Positions 11,065 through 21,550 of a stretch of DNA of 64,000 nt are shown piece after piece (within the stretch, counting starts at the first letter, position 1; the number at the start of each line of letters is the position of its first letter). Source of the DNA: Diphasiastrum complanatum (Eukaryota > Streptophyta > Lycopodiopsida > Lycopodiales > Lycopodiaceae). Location of the stretch: positions 46,195,835-46,259,834 of the forward strand of contig CM055104.1 in NCBI GenBank assembly GCA_029204225.1, given 5' to 3'. The notes beneath the pieces are model-generated. The model was not told where the DNA came from. It made no database searches and was given only the letters and a program-made list of their open reading frames with translations. A program made the translations under genes and the position numbers.

Positions 11065-11171
11065 TGTGAAAAGTTTTTACACTTGGTGTGTGTGGTCGGC
11101 GGGCTAGGGATTGATCCTAGGACCTCTCCCATTCCAATGGGTTGCTCTACCATTGAGCTACCCATCCATTT
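11065..11171 (-). mobile_element. tRNA-derived SINE-like unit, copy B
   Basis: Same head and tail as copy A, same orientation, about 210 bp away. The B box has one change (GGATCAATCC). Its 5' end abuts the copia LTR end at 11172, so that element apparently inserted at or next to the SINE head. Confidence 0.65.
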
Positions 11172-12241
11172 TGTTGGGAGAGCGAGAAGAATAAATGACG
11201 AACACGAACGATAAACGAACTCGAACAAGAAACGAACGAGAAAACGAACTCGAACAGAAAATGTTCGTGTGTAGTGGAATGAATTATTTGACTCTCTCCC
11301 TAATCATGACTACGCCTATCAGAATGAAGAGAATTTTAGTGATAGAAATCACTGTCCTTCTAGATTATGTAGCCAAACATTTAATGGATGAAGCGCTAGA
11401 TGAATAATTTGCCACGAATTGCAAGACAAATTATCTGTCGCGAATGATTTGCGAAGAGCTAGACTATGCTCAACTGATAATTAGTCGCGAATGATTCACA
11501 AAAGACAAGACTAAAAGTTGATCGTCTATTACTAGAAAGAGTTGAAAGATCAGACAGAATGAAGAATAAGCATAGCAACATTGACACAGATCTGAACGCA
11601 GAACAAATGAACTGTATCAGATTAAGTATATCAAGTATACAAGTCAATAATGCGGTAGAGCACAAGATAGTAGCGGATGAAACTGCATGCCCTACAGAGT
11701 TTATTTCTATCTGTAATGAGAAAAATCAAAACCTCCTCTCCTAGTCTCTCTTTATTACTTCATACGTTGTTCATCTCGCGTCTCATGTCGTTGACTACCC
11801 AGATGGTATCCAATATATACATAATATTACAAGTGTGCAGATATGAAAGTATAGAGTGGATGTGCTCTCTGTAAGAAGATCGTGGGTGGCTGCAATCGTT
11901 GTCCAATCTGTTAGCGCAACTGCATGGGGTGAGCGTGAAAAGGGTGCAACGTCAGCTGAACGTTGGTGATGATGCAAAAGTGCGTCACTCTTACGAATGA
12001 CCTTAGAATAAGATTTACAAGGTGCCTTAGCTTTTAGAGCACTTTTGCCATTCAGTAAGGTAGTGTCCCCTTTTCACCTGTCATCATAACCTGTGTAAGA
12101 ACATAGTGTCATGATTCATTCGCATTTTCTTCATATTGCATGTAGAAATGCAGACTACGTGACAACGTTAGTAAATATGCAGCATGAATGGAGGTAGATT
12201 AAAAATTGGGATTTAGGAGAGTAGAAGGAGTAAATCCAACA
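11172..12241 (-). repeat. 3' LTR of a minus-strand copia element
   Basis: About 1070 bp. On the minus strand it starts TGTTGGATTTACTCC after a purine tract and ends CTCTCCCAACA. The outer 290 bp (11172-11465) match, in inverted orientation, the LTR fragment at 12556-12905. It contains several TCGCGAATGATT-type motifs. Confidence 0.75.
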
Positions 12242-12248
12242 CCCCCCC

Positions 12249-12575
12249 TTAATCTGGATCCGTGAATGCCTTGATATTCAGACTGAGCAATGCACAAAAT
12301 CGATTGTGTGCATTAACACTGAGTGCTTTTATGAAAATGTCTGCAACCATGTCCTGCGTTCTGGAGTACGTTAAGCTCACCTCTCTGTCGAAAACCTTTC
12401 CTCTGATGTAGTGATATCTTATCTCAATGTGCTTACTCGAATGAAATCTAGGGTTGGTCGATAAGGCAATAACACTTTGATTATCACAAAACAAAATTGT
12501 AGGGCTGTACCGATACAGATTGATGTCTGACAGCAAATTTCTCAACCAAGCACAGTCTAGCTCTTCGCGAATCAT
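12249..12575 (-). pseudogene. Copia RNase H C-terminus fragment
   Basis: Reads WLRNLLSDI, ILFCDNQSV, then KHIEIRYHYIR and DMVADIFIKAL, the conserved end of copia RNase H. It stops just before the purine tract and 3' LTR at 12241. The N-terminal side is lost at about 12556, where an oppositely oriented LTR fragment begins, so only about the last 100 residues of pol remain. Confidence 0.85.
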
Positions 12576-12905
12576 TCACGACACATAATTTGTCTTGTTA
12601 TTCGCGACAAATTACTCTTCTGACGTTTCATTTTATTAATGTCTGGCTGCGTAATCAAGAATGATTGTGATTTCCATCACTAACGTTCTGTTCATTTTGA
12701 TAGGCGTAGTCATGCTTATGGAGAGAGTTGTATAGCTCGTTCTACTGCGCACGAACATTTTCTGTTCGAGTTCGTTTCTCGTTCGTGTTTCGTTTCTTGT
12801 TCGAGTTCATTTCTTGTTCGTGTTCATCTTACCCCTTTGAGCTAATTATTCGTTTCTAACATACGACCTTTCTCAACTCGTTCATCTCTCCCCCTCTCTC
12901 CAACA
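12556..12905 (+). repeat. Truncated 5' LTR, plus strand
   Basis: The 3' portion of an LTR ending CTCTCCAACA just before a PBS. It is the inverted counterpart of 11172-11465. Its 5' portion is missing; the break lies in a stretch shared with the RNase H fragment. Confidence 0.75.
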
Positions 12906-12917
12906 TGGTATCAGAGC
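12906..12917 (+). other. Primer-binding site
   Basis: TGGTATCAGAGC directly follows the LTR fragment and precedes the gag ORF at 13053. Confidence 0.9.
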
Positions 12918-13052
12918 TATTTTCATAGCTTGATAAGCTTTCACAGTACAAGACTCTAGAGTAATTGTTTTTCTTGCTCTTTATTTTAAGTATCAGATTT
13001 TCATACTTAAGTCACTGATAGTTTCTCCTATCACTTAGACTAATTCTTCCAT

Positions 13053-13826
13053 ATGGATTCCCGTGGGAAAGCCAGTCCTATCATGGACAAGCTTGATGGA
13101 GCCAATTACCATCTGTGAAAATTTAAGATGAAAACTGTACTAATGGCAAAAGAATTGTACGACATTGTTATAGGTGCAGAAGGGAAACCCAAAGCGGACG
13201 ACGTGGCAATCGCCAGATGGAAGCTGAAGGATGGAAAGGCTTTCGCGCTGATCATCCTCAACATCACGGATATCCAGATCGGCCATATATCCGAGGCTCA
13301 AACATCGAAAGAAATTTGGGACATCTTGAGAACACTATACGAAGTGCGAGATATAGCTTCCAAGCTACATCTCAGGAAGAAATTCTACTCCCTCAAGATG
13401 ACGAATGGTGATTCTCTATATAATCACATTAATCAGTTCAAGAACCTGCTAAGACAGATGGCCGTTGTCGGATCTATCATAGACGATCAAGATGTAGTGA
13501 TGATACTGCTTACAAGCTTGCCAAGCTCTTACGACAACTGGGTGATGATCATCACGACTCATCCAGAATTGACTCTTTTGAGAGTCATTACAATGTTGTT
13601 GCAGGAAGACACGCGGAGGAACGAAGCCTCAAGTTCCTCAGCTAATTCTCACTCCTTGTACACCAACAAGAGCACGACAAAGCAGAATAAGAAGAAAGGC
13701 CCAAAGCAATCAAAGCCAGACCAAAAACTAGCTTAGCACAAGAAACAGTTGAATCCGCAGACAAAGAAGAAGTTGTTCTGCAGATTGTTAGCGGATTCCA
13801 GAAAATCCCCAAATGTCGAGCCAAGC
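13053..13826 (+). pseudogene. Copia Gag, truncated, with an in-frame stop
   Basis: Starts MDSRGKAS and continues MDKLDGANYHL before an in-frame TGA at the position normally occupied by Trp (W-K-F-K-M). It is then open through KELYDIV, a leucine-rich Gag core and SSIDDQDVVMILL-type sequence to a TAG near 13735. A short basic stretch follows and then the element is lost. Protease, integrase and RT are missing. The copy at 27497 carries a TGA at the same place. Gag builds the particle; this copy is not expected to work without readthrough. Confidence 0.75.
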
Positions 13827-13974
13827 TGAAGACACAAAATATCTCTCACCCATGACCGAGGGGGTCTCAAAAGGAGGAGAGCAGAAGAAGGTGAGAGCCA
13901 AGAAATTACTAGCTAGGATGACAGTGAATTATCTATGTGAGCCTACATGGTGTATCCCAGAGAAGGAACGACCA

Positions 13975-14247
13975 TGTCGGAACTAGTCATATTTTGTAGG
14001 CTTTGTAAAAAAATGTAGACCCCCTTTAAATTACTTAGAGTGAGCCACCTTTTGATGGTGACCTTTAGTGGAAGGGCAAATTCCACACGTAATTTCTAAT
14101 TTGGTGGAATTGCCACTTGGGCTCCACATGGGCAGCCTTCTTGCTTATTTAAGAGCCCCCCTCTCTTGTGAAGGAGCTTTGAATGTATTGTCAAGTTCTC
14201 TTGAGCAAGTAAAGAAGATCCTCCATGAGTGCTTGATGATTGCTAAG
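13975..14247 (+). repeat. Ty3/gypsy 5' LTR, first part (split by Element 2)
   Basis: Starts TGTCGGAACTAG and contains a TATTTAA candidate TATA box at 14146-14152 followed by a leader-like stretch. It continues at 18611 after Element 2. The joined LTR would be about 990 bp and end CTGTGAACA at 19327. The exact start is uncertain. Confidence 0.5.
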
Positions 14248-14929
14248 TGTTAAAAATTCACAATTCTAGCTTGACTAGTTTTGGTCATATGACTTGTAAA
14301 TAGTTAAATGGTCATGATGTGGCTTGTCACACGTGCCAAATAGCATAGGATTCCATTCATAAGGATGTTCTCAAGTAGACCTAAGTGTTAGAACCTTTGG
14401 AATGAGTCCAAATTATGCTTAGATACAAGGGAGAAAAAATAGGAGCTATTTTTGGTAATTTTTGCATTGTTGAGGGATCTCCAAGATTCCAACCCTAACT
14501 TGGTAGGGATGAAAGATCCACCAAAATTAGCATTAGGGATAGGTTTAGGGCTACTCATACCTGCCCAAAACCGTGATGGATCTTGTATATATAGGTGATG
14601 ATATCTCACCAAAATAAATCAAGCAATTTCATGTTTTTTCTCTCATAATGGTGCAATTGCTCTCTATGTTCATAATTGTTTGAGTACTTGTGATTACTAA
14701 TGATTATAGGATTGAATGTAGGTCTGGTGTACAGTACTCAGACTGTGGGAGGCCGTACTTTCACACGTGTGAAGCCTTCTTCAAGGATTTGGGCCATTTA
14801 GTGAGGTTCAAGCATAGGTTTTTGATGGATTTTGATGGTTCAACTTGTGCTAATCTTATGAAATCATGATCTATTGTTTTCCTCATCATTTCAAGTGTTT
14901 TCGGATCCTTATTTGCTGTAATTTTTACA
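14248..14929 (+). repeat. 5' LTR of Element 2
   Basis: 682 bp, TG...CA. It contains CACACGTGTG at 14762-14771 and TATATATA at 14586-14593, a likely TATA box. Confidence 0.95.
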
Positions 14930-14942
14930 TGGTATCAGAGCC
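14930..14942 (+). other. Primer-binding site of Element 2
   Basis: TGGTATCAGAGCC follows the LTR directly, complementary to initiator tRNA-Met. Confidence 0.95.
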
Positions 14943-15740
14943 TAAAGGCTGAAATGAGCTAAATCCTTGTTTTTCATTCAATTTGATCACAATTTTTGAT
15001 CTAAATCTTGTGTAGATTGGATCTTAGCATCTAGTATTGATTCTAGAACTCAAAGTGAGTCAAATACATTGGAGATTGGTGTTGTGTGACTTCATTTGCA
15101 GGTGTTTAGGTGTCTAAAACCAGAGGCAAAGTTGAATTCAATTCACATTACCAAGATAGCAAGTTTTGCTTGCTCCAAGCATTGATTTCTAAGCGAGTTT
15201 TGGAGGTGATTTCATAGAGAAGGCTTTCTAGCATTCAAGGAGAGGGAAGATCAGAGTTTTGGGGACTCTTCAAGGCTGTTCTAAGGTGTAGTAGACACCT
15301 CCTAAAGTGATTTAGGTTCAGTCCAACCATTGCTTGACTTATGCACCAAATTAGATCAATTTTTCATCAATTTTGATCATTTTTTGCTTGTGATTGGATA
15401 GTAGATTGTGTTGCATCTTCATTAAGTTCCATTTAGATCTTTTACAAGTGATTTTGGAAGTATATTAGGTTGCTGAAATTCACTCTTTATCAGATCATTT
15501 GGAAGCTTTAATGTTCTTTATAGAAAGAGGGGCAATTCTACTAGTATTGTCTACTTCAATCAAGCAAGTGCATTGTTTCTAGTATTCTATGATTTGATTT
15601 TGTTAGAGATCATTCTTAGATCTTTATAGGAAGTCTATTACTGATCTTTTCAGGTCCCTAAGAAGTGGGATAAGGTAGACCTTCAATCAAATCAATAGAA
15701 GTAACCTTCATTTGTGTCAAGTCCTTGATTAGGAGACTAG

Positions 15741-17909
15741 ATGGCATCTATAAATGCATATCTTTTGGATACTAATGAAAGGCTCAACAAAACTAACTAT
15801 TCCATATGGAAAGTTAGAATGGAATCTATCATGATCATGCAAGATCTGATGGAAATTGTAAATGGTAAGGAGGGTGAACCTATTCATCCTCAAGAAAAAG
15901 CCAAATACATCAAGAGGTGCAATGTTGCACTACATTGCATAAAAATGAATGTTGCAAATGAACTCTTAAGAGAGGTAGGAGATTGCACTTCAGCTCAAGA
16001 TGCTTGGGAGACTTTGCAAAAGGTCTATGAATCCAAGAACCAAATGGCAGACAATGGTTTCAATGTTGACTTTGCTTCAAATGAATGTTTCATCAAGAAG
16101 AAGGGTAAGATAGTGGCTAAGGGCACTAGACTTGGCAAACTTTATAAGCTGGATGCATTTGTGGATACTAATGTTGTCATGTTAGCCGAGGAGCAAGATC
16201 TTGGTTTTGAGGAGGAGCTCATGGAGGAGCAAGCACCAAACCCACCTATCACACCAAGGAGATCTTCAAGGGCAAAAGTGGAGCCATCAAGGCTCACATA
16301 TCAAGGCAAAGGACAACAAGTTGAGGGTATCTCATCCACTTCTTATGTTTTATCTAGTTTTGAAGAACCGTCTAATGTTGAAGATGCATTGAACTCCAAA
16401 GAATGGTATAAAGCTATGTTGGATGAGTATGATGCCTTGATTGAGAATGAAACTTGGTTGCTTGTTGAGAGACCTCAAAGGAATGTAATAGGATGCAAGT
16501 GGGTCTTCAAGCTTAAGTTGAATGCAGATGGGAGTGTTAACAAACATAAAGCAAGATTAGTTGCAAAAGGTTATGCTCAAGAGAGAGGGATAGACTATGA
16601 GGAAACTTTTGCACCCGTGGCCAAGATGGTCACAATAAGACTAATCATTGCACTTGCATCACATTTTGGATGGATTCTATGTCAAATGGATGTCTCTAAT
16701 GCTTTCTTGAATGGTTTTTTGGAAGAGGATATCTATATGGAGCAGCCACAAGGGTTCATCAAGCATGGAATGGAGAACAAAGTATGCCATCTCCAAAGAA
16801 GCATCTATGGCTTGAAGCAAGCCTCGAGATCTTGGAATTCAAGACTACATTGCTATCTTATTTCACTTTCTTTTGTTCAAAGTGAATATGATCCTACTCT
16901 TTACATTAAGTTTGATGATGTTGGTATTTTACTTTTACTCATTTATGTAGATGACATCATCATTAGTGGAAATAGTGTTGATGGTATTGAAAAAATCAAG
17001 ATAGATCTATCCTTAGAGTTCAAGATGGTAGATCTAGGGTGTCTTCACTTCATCTTAGGCATAGAAGTACTTAGAGGGTCTGATTTTATCTTTATAAGTC
17101 AAGTAAACTATGCTCAAAGTCTTTTGAAGAAGTTTAAGATGGAAGTATGCAAAAGTGTTGACACACCAATGAAGCAAGATGTAAAAGTGCCAAATGAAGA
17201 TGATGAAAGATCCTTCATGGACATCACTTTGTTTAGGCAACTTATAGGTTCCTTAATGTGGATCACTATAACTAGACCAGATCTTAGCTTTAGTGTATGT
17301 AGGTTGAGCCAATCCATGCAAAAGCCATTGAATATCCATTGGAAAAAGGCTAAGAGGATTCTAAGATACATCTCGGGTACATTGGATTTTGGGATTCTAT
17401 ATAGAGGAGATGTGATTAACCTTCATGCATTTAGTGATTCAGATTTTGCAGGGGACAAGAGGGATAGGAAATCAACAAGTGCCTATTCAACTTTCATAGG
17501 AGAAGGTGTGGTTTCATGGCTTTCAAAAAAGCAAGAAACTATATCTCTATCTTCAACCGAGGCCGAGTACAAAGCTTTGACAACCACTACAAAGGAGGTA
17601 CTTTGGATCAAGAGATTATTGGTGGAACTAAAGATCATGGATTCAGAGGAGGCACCAATCATCTACAATGACAATATATCAGCCCAACACCTTGCATCTA
17701 ACCCAATCTTCCATGCAAGATCTAAGCACATTGAGATATGCCATCACTTTGTGAGAGAAATGGTGCAAGCCAAGGAGATTGCTTTGGAGCATGTTCCAAG
17801 CAATGAATGTGTAGCTGATCTACTTACTAAACCACTTCAAAGGACACCTTTTATAAAGTTCAGATCATCACTTGGAGTGATTAGTAAAGCAATGATTGAA
17901 CCAAGCTAG
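15741..17909 (+). CDS. Internally deleted copia polyprotein (Gag N-term fused to RT-RNase H, 722 aa)
   Basis: Open without stops. Residues 1-95 are the Gag N-terminus (NERLNKTNYSIWKVRMES). They join at about residue 98 to a remnant downstream of the protease (GKLYKLDAFVDTN), then near residue 155 to the linker before RT (RRSSRAKVEPSRLTY). The RT is complete, with YVDD at 402-405, and RNase H follows with SDSDFAGDK and EAEYKAL, ending ADLLTKPL. Both deletions keep the reading frame. Missing are the Gag C-terminus with zinc knuckle, the DSGA protease motif and the whole integrase. A continuous frame in a recently moved copy suggests the shortened protein was tolerated or useful, but mutation may simply not have had time to break it. 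Confidence 0.92.
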   Translation: MASINAYLLDTNERLNKTNYSIWKVRMESIMIMQDLMEIVNGKEGEPIHPQEKAKYIKRCNVALHCIKMNVANELLREVGDCTSAQDAWETLQKVYESKNQMADNGFNVDFASNECFIKKKGKIVAKGTRLGKLYKLDAFVDTNVVMLAEEQDLGFEEELMEEQAPNPPITPRRSSRAKVEPSRLTYQGKGQQVEGISSTSYVLSSFEEPSNVEDALNSKEWYKAMLDEYDALIENETWLLVERPQRNVIGCKWVFKLKLNADGSVNKHKARLVAKGYAQERGIDYEETFAPVAKMVTIRLIIALASHFGWILCQMDVSNAFLNGFLEEDIYMEQPQGFIKHGMENKVCHLQRSIYGLKQASRSWNSRLHCYLISLSFVQSEYDPTLYIKFDDVGILLLLIYVDDIIISGNSVDGIEKIKIDLSLEFKMVDLGCLHFILGIEVLRGSDFIFISQVNYAQSLLKKFKMEVCKSVDTPMKQDVKVPNEDDERSFMDITLFRQLIGSLMWITITRPDLSFSVCRLSQSMQKPLNIHWKKAKRILRYISGTLDFGILYRGDVINLHAFSDSDFAGDKRDRKSTSAYSTFIGEGVVSWLSKKQETISLSSTEAEYKALTTTTKEVLWIKRLLVELKIMDSEEAPIIYNDNISAQHLASNPIFHARSKHIEICHHFVREMVQAKEIALEHVPSNECVADLLTKPLQRTPFIKFRSSLGVISKAMIEPS

Positions 17910-17923
17910 ATAGTGAGGAGGAG

Positions 17924-18605
17924 TGTTAAAAATTCACAATTCTAGCTTGACTAGTTTTGGTCATATGACTTGTAAATAGTTAAATGGTCATGATGTGGCT
18001 TGTCACACGTGCCAAATAGCATAGGATTCCATTCATAAGGATGTTCTCAAGTAGACCTAAGTGTTAGAACCTTTGGAATGAGTCCAAATTATGCTTAGAT
18101 ACAAGGGAGAAAAAATAGGAGCTATTTTTGGTAATTTTTGCATTGTTGAGGGATCTCCAAGATTCCAACCCTAACTTGGTAGGGATGAAAGATCCACCAA
18201 AATTAGAATTAGGGATAGGTTTAGGGCTACTCATACCTGCCCAAAACCGTGATGGATCTTGTATATATAGGTGATGATATCTCACCAAAATAAATCAAGC
18301 AATTTCATGTTTTTTCTCTCATAATGGTGCAATTGCTCTCTATGTTCATAATTGTTTGAGTACTTGTGATTACTAATGATTATAGGATTGAATGTAGGTC
18401 TGGTGTACAGTACTCAGACTGTGGGAGGCCGTACTTTCACACGTGTGAAGCCTTCTTCAAGGATTTGGGCCATTTAGTGAGGTTCAAGCATAGGTTTTTG
18501 ATGGATTTTGATGGTTCAACTTGTGCTAATCTTATGAAATCATGATCTATTGTTTTCCTCATCATTTCAAGTGTTTTAGGATCCTTATTTGCTGTAATTT
18601 TTACA
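17924..18605 (+). repeat. 3' LTR of Element 2
   Basis: 682 bp, matching 14248-14929 at a constant offset of 3676. Palindrome at 18438-18447. The purine tract AGTGAGGAGGAG precedes it. Confidence 0.95.
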
Positions 18606-18610
18606 CTAAG

Positions 18611-19327
18611 CTCTTTGTTCATGGCAATGTTCTTGAGTGAAGTTTCTATGAGCATGCTTGTTTTCCTTTGTATTGTGGATTAAGTAGATTCTTGTTTTCT
18701 TTCTTGCTTAGTCGTGGATTAGAATTCATTTCTTGTGTGGAATAAGGTAGGAATCAACATTCAAGTAAATAAATAGGCTGGACTCATGGTGTAGATCGGG
18801 TGTCAACCTTATCTCCACTACTTTGTATGAGAAATGGAATCTACAAGGCCTGAAAGCTGCCAAGTTCACCATCAAACTGGCTGATCAATCATGTGTGCGC
18901 ATACTTTCTTACATTCCAGTTCTTGATTGTTCTTGGGCATTCTAAGCATCAAGAAATGAGTGTTTCTTGATTCTTGGACTGTCAAAATGCTGTTAGGAAT
19001 CTAGTTTCTTGTTTCTTGGTTGAGTAGTTTAATCCGTTCTTGTTTGCTTCCTGATTTGGTAGATAGTTTGTAGCATTGCTCCCTGATCCAGAATGTTGAT
19101 CTTCTTGAGCTAGGACTGGTTACATGGCTTGTCTATGCATGTAGCTGAGTATCAGATCCGTGACTCCCCACTGACAGGCTGGGAATTACACATTGCAATC
19201 TGAGTGATGCTTCTGTTTTGTAGCTATTCTAATAAGAAGAAGAACCGTAAGAACCGTAACTACAGAAGAACGAAGAAGAAGTAAAAGAAACAAAACCGTG
19301 TTCACGAATTCAGTGAATCTGTGAACA
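18611..19327 (+). repeat. Ty3/gypsy 5' LTR, second part
   Basis: Continuation of the LTR begun at 13975. The stretch 18740-19140 matches 43010-43330 in inverted orientation (for example AAAATGCTGTTAGGAATCTAG in both), so it is a repeated family. It ends ACA just before a candidate PBS. Confidence 0.55.
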
Positions 19328-19329
19328 TT

Positions 19330-19336
19330 TGGTGCC
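19330..19336 (+). other. Candidate gypsy primer-binding site
   Basis: TGGTGCC two bases after the LTR end. Gypsy elements use several tRNA primers; the particular tRNA cannot be named from this short match. Confidence 0.35.
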
Positions 19337-19559
19337 ATTCCACAGCTACACAAACATTAAACCGCACCAAACCATTTCAATCTATGCGGCAAAACCATCA
19401 CTCTCAGGACTCTCACACCTTCATTACAGAGCTCCCACTTTTGTCCTGACTAGCGTGCAGCTCAGTTCTCAGCTGACACTTCACGCTCCTTACCAAGTCG
19501 AGCCACGACTCTTGTCTGGACCGGACCGCTACACACCAACTCTCGATCGAGCCACTACA

Positions 19560-20052
19560 GAAAAGACCTCGCGTCAGATCTCGACCGACAACTTCCGTTC
19601 CAATCTCAACCGATGCTTCGCGTCAGATCTCAACCGACGTCCTCGCATCAGATTTCGACCGACGCTTTGCGTCAGATCTCGACCGACGACCTCGCGTCAG
19701 ATCTCGACTGACAGCTTCCATTCCAATCTCGACCGATGCTTCGCGTCAGATCTCAACCGACACCCTCGCGCCAAATCTCAACTGACGCTTCGCGTCAAAT
19801 CTCAACCGACGACCTTGCGTCAAATCTCGATCGACAGCTTCCATTACAATATCGACCGACGATTTGCGTCAGATCTCGATCGACGACCTTGCGTCAGATC
19901 TTGACCAACATCTTTCATTACAATCTCGACCGACGCTTCGTGTCAGATCTCAACCGATGCCCTCGCGTCAAATCTCGACCGACGACCTCGCGTCAGATCT
20001 CGACCAACATCCTCGCATCAGTTCTCGAACGACGAGTAATCTCAGATCTCAA
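19560..20052 (+). repeat. 24-25 bp minisatellite, array 1 (about 20 units)
   Basis: Imperfect tandem units of the form CGCGTCAGATCTCGACCGACG, with a CTTCCATTCCAATCTC variant recurring about every 120 bp. It lies in the untranslated leader between the gypsy PBS and gag. Open frames across it are by-products of the repeat. The core ATCTC(A/G)ACCGACG recurs in arrays 2 and 3. Confidence 0.9.
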
Positions 20053-21530
20053 ATGACCCTTGAACCATCCCGACCATATTCAACCGCACTACAGTCATTG
20101 CGACCACCTTCCATTCGTAACGATCGCATTGAACAGTAGTGACCGCTCTGTACTGTGAGAACTGCACTGAGCCGTAGGGGATACATTCATGCCCTCAGCC
20201 GTAGTCCGCTTGCTTTTCACCCGCAGTCACACCACCTCCACAATTCCACCATCGGGATTGCCATCTTTCCACCTCTCATGCTTTCCAACAAGCTATCTCA
20301 CTGACCGTTTTGACCCGTAGTGACCGCACACCAATTACACCATTTTTTTCTCACCAACCCCATACATAGTTGCACGATAGTAACCGCCACACCGCACTTG
20401 ATCGCAACTGACAAACACAATCCATCGTAACCCGTAGGGATCGTAATCCATCGTAACCCATTCGAACCGCAAACCACCGCAAACCACTACCATCCCTCGC
20501 AAACCGTTTGGACTGCCAACCACTGAACCGTTGAAACCACAAGACCACCTTACAACGCCCACACAAATTCAACCACATCCACCTTTCAGCCGTAGCGGCC
20601 TCATTCACCTATAAAACGAGCGTATTCAAACCACAATAAATAGTAGCAACTGCATTCCAAACCACTCCATCTCCATTTGTCCTTGAATCCGTAATAGACC
20701 GCAACAGCCACCAGCCGCCACATTACAACCGCATACATCCGTTCCACCCGCACCCCAACTACATCAGCTTTTGATCCATACTGACTCCCGTGAACCATGC
20801 CATACCTAAGTGTCCCTTTGACATAACACAAAATCCTCTTTGCTGCTTTCCAATGACAAACTTTTGGTAAAGCCATGAATTGACTCACCATACCCACTGC
20901 ATATGAAATGTTTGGTCGAGTAGTCATTAGATAGATAAGATTACCTACAAGCTGCCTATAAAGTGTTTCATTCACACTTTCAAAATTTTCCTCTTTTGTA
21001 AGCTTTACACCTGAATCATAAGGTGTAGTAATGGGCTTACAATCAAGCATGTTAAACTTCTTAAGTAACTCTCTTGCATACTTTGCTTGTGATATGAAAA
21101 AATTTTCCTTTGACCTCCAAACTTCAATACCCAAACAATACTGCAGTCTCTCCAAATCTTTCATATCAAACTCCTGTGAAAGATTGTTCTTTATTTTCTC
21201 TATTAGTGACTTATTTGACCACATGCATCTAACTGGAACCAGCTCACAATCCAAGCACACCCACCGTAGTACCGCAGCCACCGCATTAGCCCGCAAATAA
21301 CCACATCCCAGCTACAATTAGTGACTGCCTTGAACAATAGTAACCACTATCACCATACCAGACCATATTTTAACCACCAACTGACCGCATTCAATTGTTC
21401 CACCACATTCATCCGTATAAACCGCAAACTAGTCGCCTTGCACTCACATCACCCGTGGACCTGTAGCAACTGCATTCCGACGAACGTATTCACCGTAACA
21501 AAGAGTCCAAGAAGCCTATTTACACAATCC
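20053..21530 (+). repeat. Degenerate ACCGCA/CCGTAG-rich leader
   Basis: The rest of the gypsy leader is a loose repeat of ACCGCA, CCGTAGTGACCGC and CATCGTAACCC-like words on both sides of an inserted copia fragment (20762-21228). No gene belongs to it. Confidence 0.6.
20762..21228 (-). pseudogene. Copia RT/RNase H fragment inside the gypsy leader
   Basis: Reads SLIEKIKNNLSQEFDMKDL, YCLGIEVWRSKENFF, FISQAKYARELL, LIYLMTTRPNISYAVGMVS and KAAKRILCYVKGTLRYGM: the stretch from late RT into RNase H. Both ends break off into ACCGCA-rich leader sequence, and no LTR, catalytic YVDD or DSDW-type motif remains. It is a short passenger fragment with no function expected. Confidence 0.85.
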
Positions 21531-21550
21531 TATGGTACTCTAAAGTTGTT

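Larger units (their letters stand above)
14248..18605 (+). mobile_element. Element 2: young non-autonomous copia element
   Basis: A 4.36-kb element with 682-bp LTRs (TGTTAAAAATTC...TTTTTACA) and a 5-bp target duplication CTAAG at 14243-14247 and 18606-18610. The LTRs differ at only about two sites seen by eye. It has a PBS at 14930 and a GAGGAG tract at 17923. Its ORF joins the Gag N-terminus to a late protease-region remnant and then to RT/RNase H, so the zinc knuckle, the protease active site and integrase are absent. Recent movement would have needed proteins from another copia element. Confidence 0.93.

Noticed and set aside
10891-11167. Functional tRNA genes
   Set aside because: The acceptor stems do not pair and the tail after the T-arm is shared between copies, so these are SINE-like rather than working tRNAs.
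14388-14612. 74-codon minus-strand ORF repeated at 18064-18288
   Set aside because: It is within the Element 2 LTRs and antisense; no homology is recognisable.
19560-20052. CRISPR array
   Set aside because: Units are contiguous with no unique spacers, the sequence is eukaryotic, and there are no cas genes.
19329-20139. Overlapping open frames in the minisatellite of the gypsy leader
   Set aside because: They encode only the translated 24-25 bp unit in different phases; the repeat explains the absence of stops.
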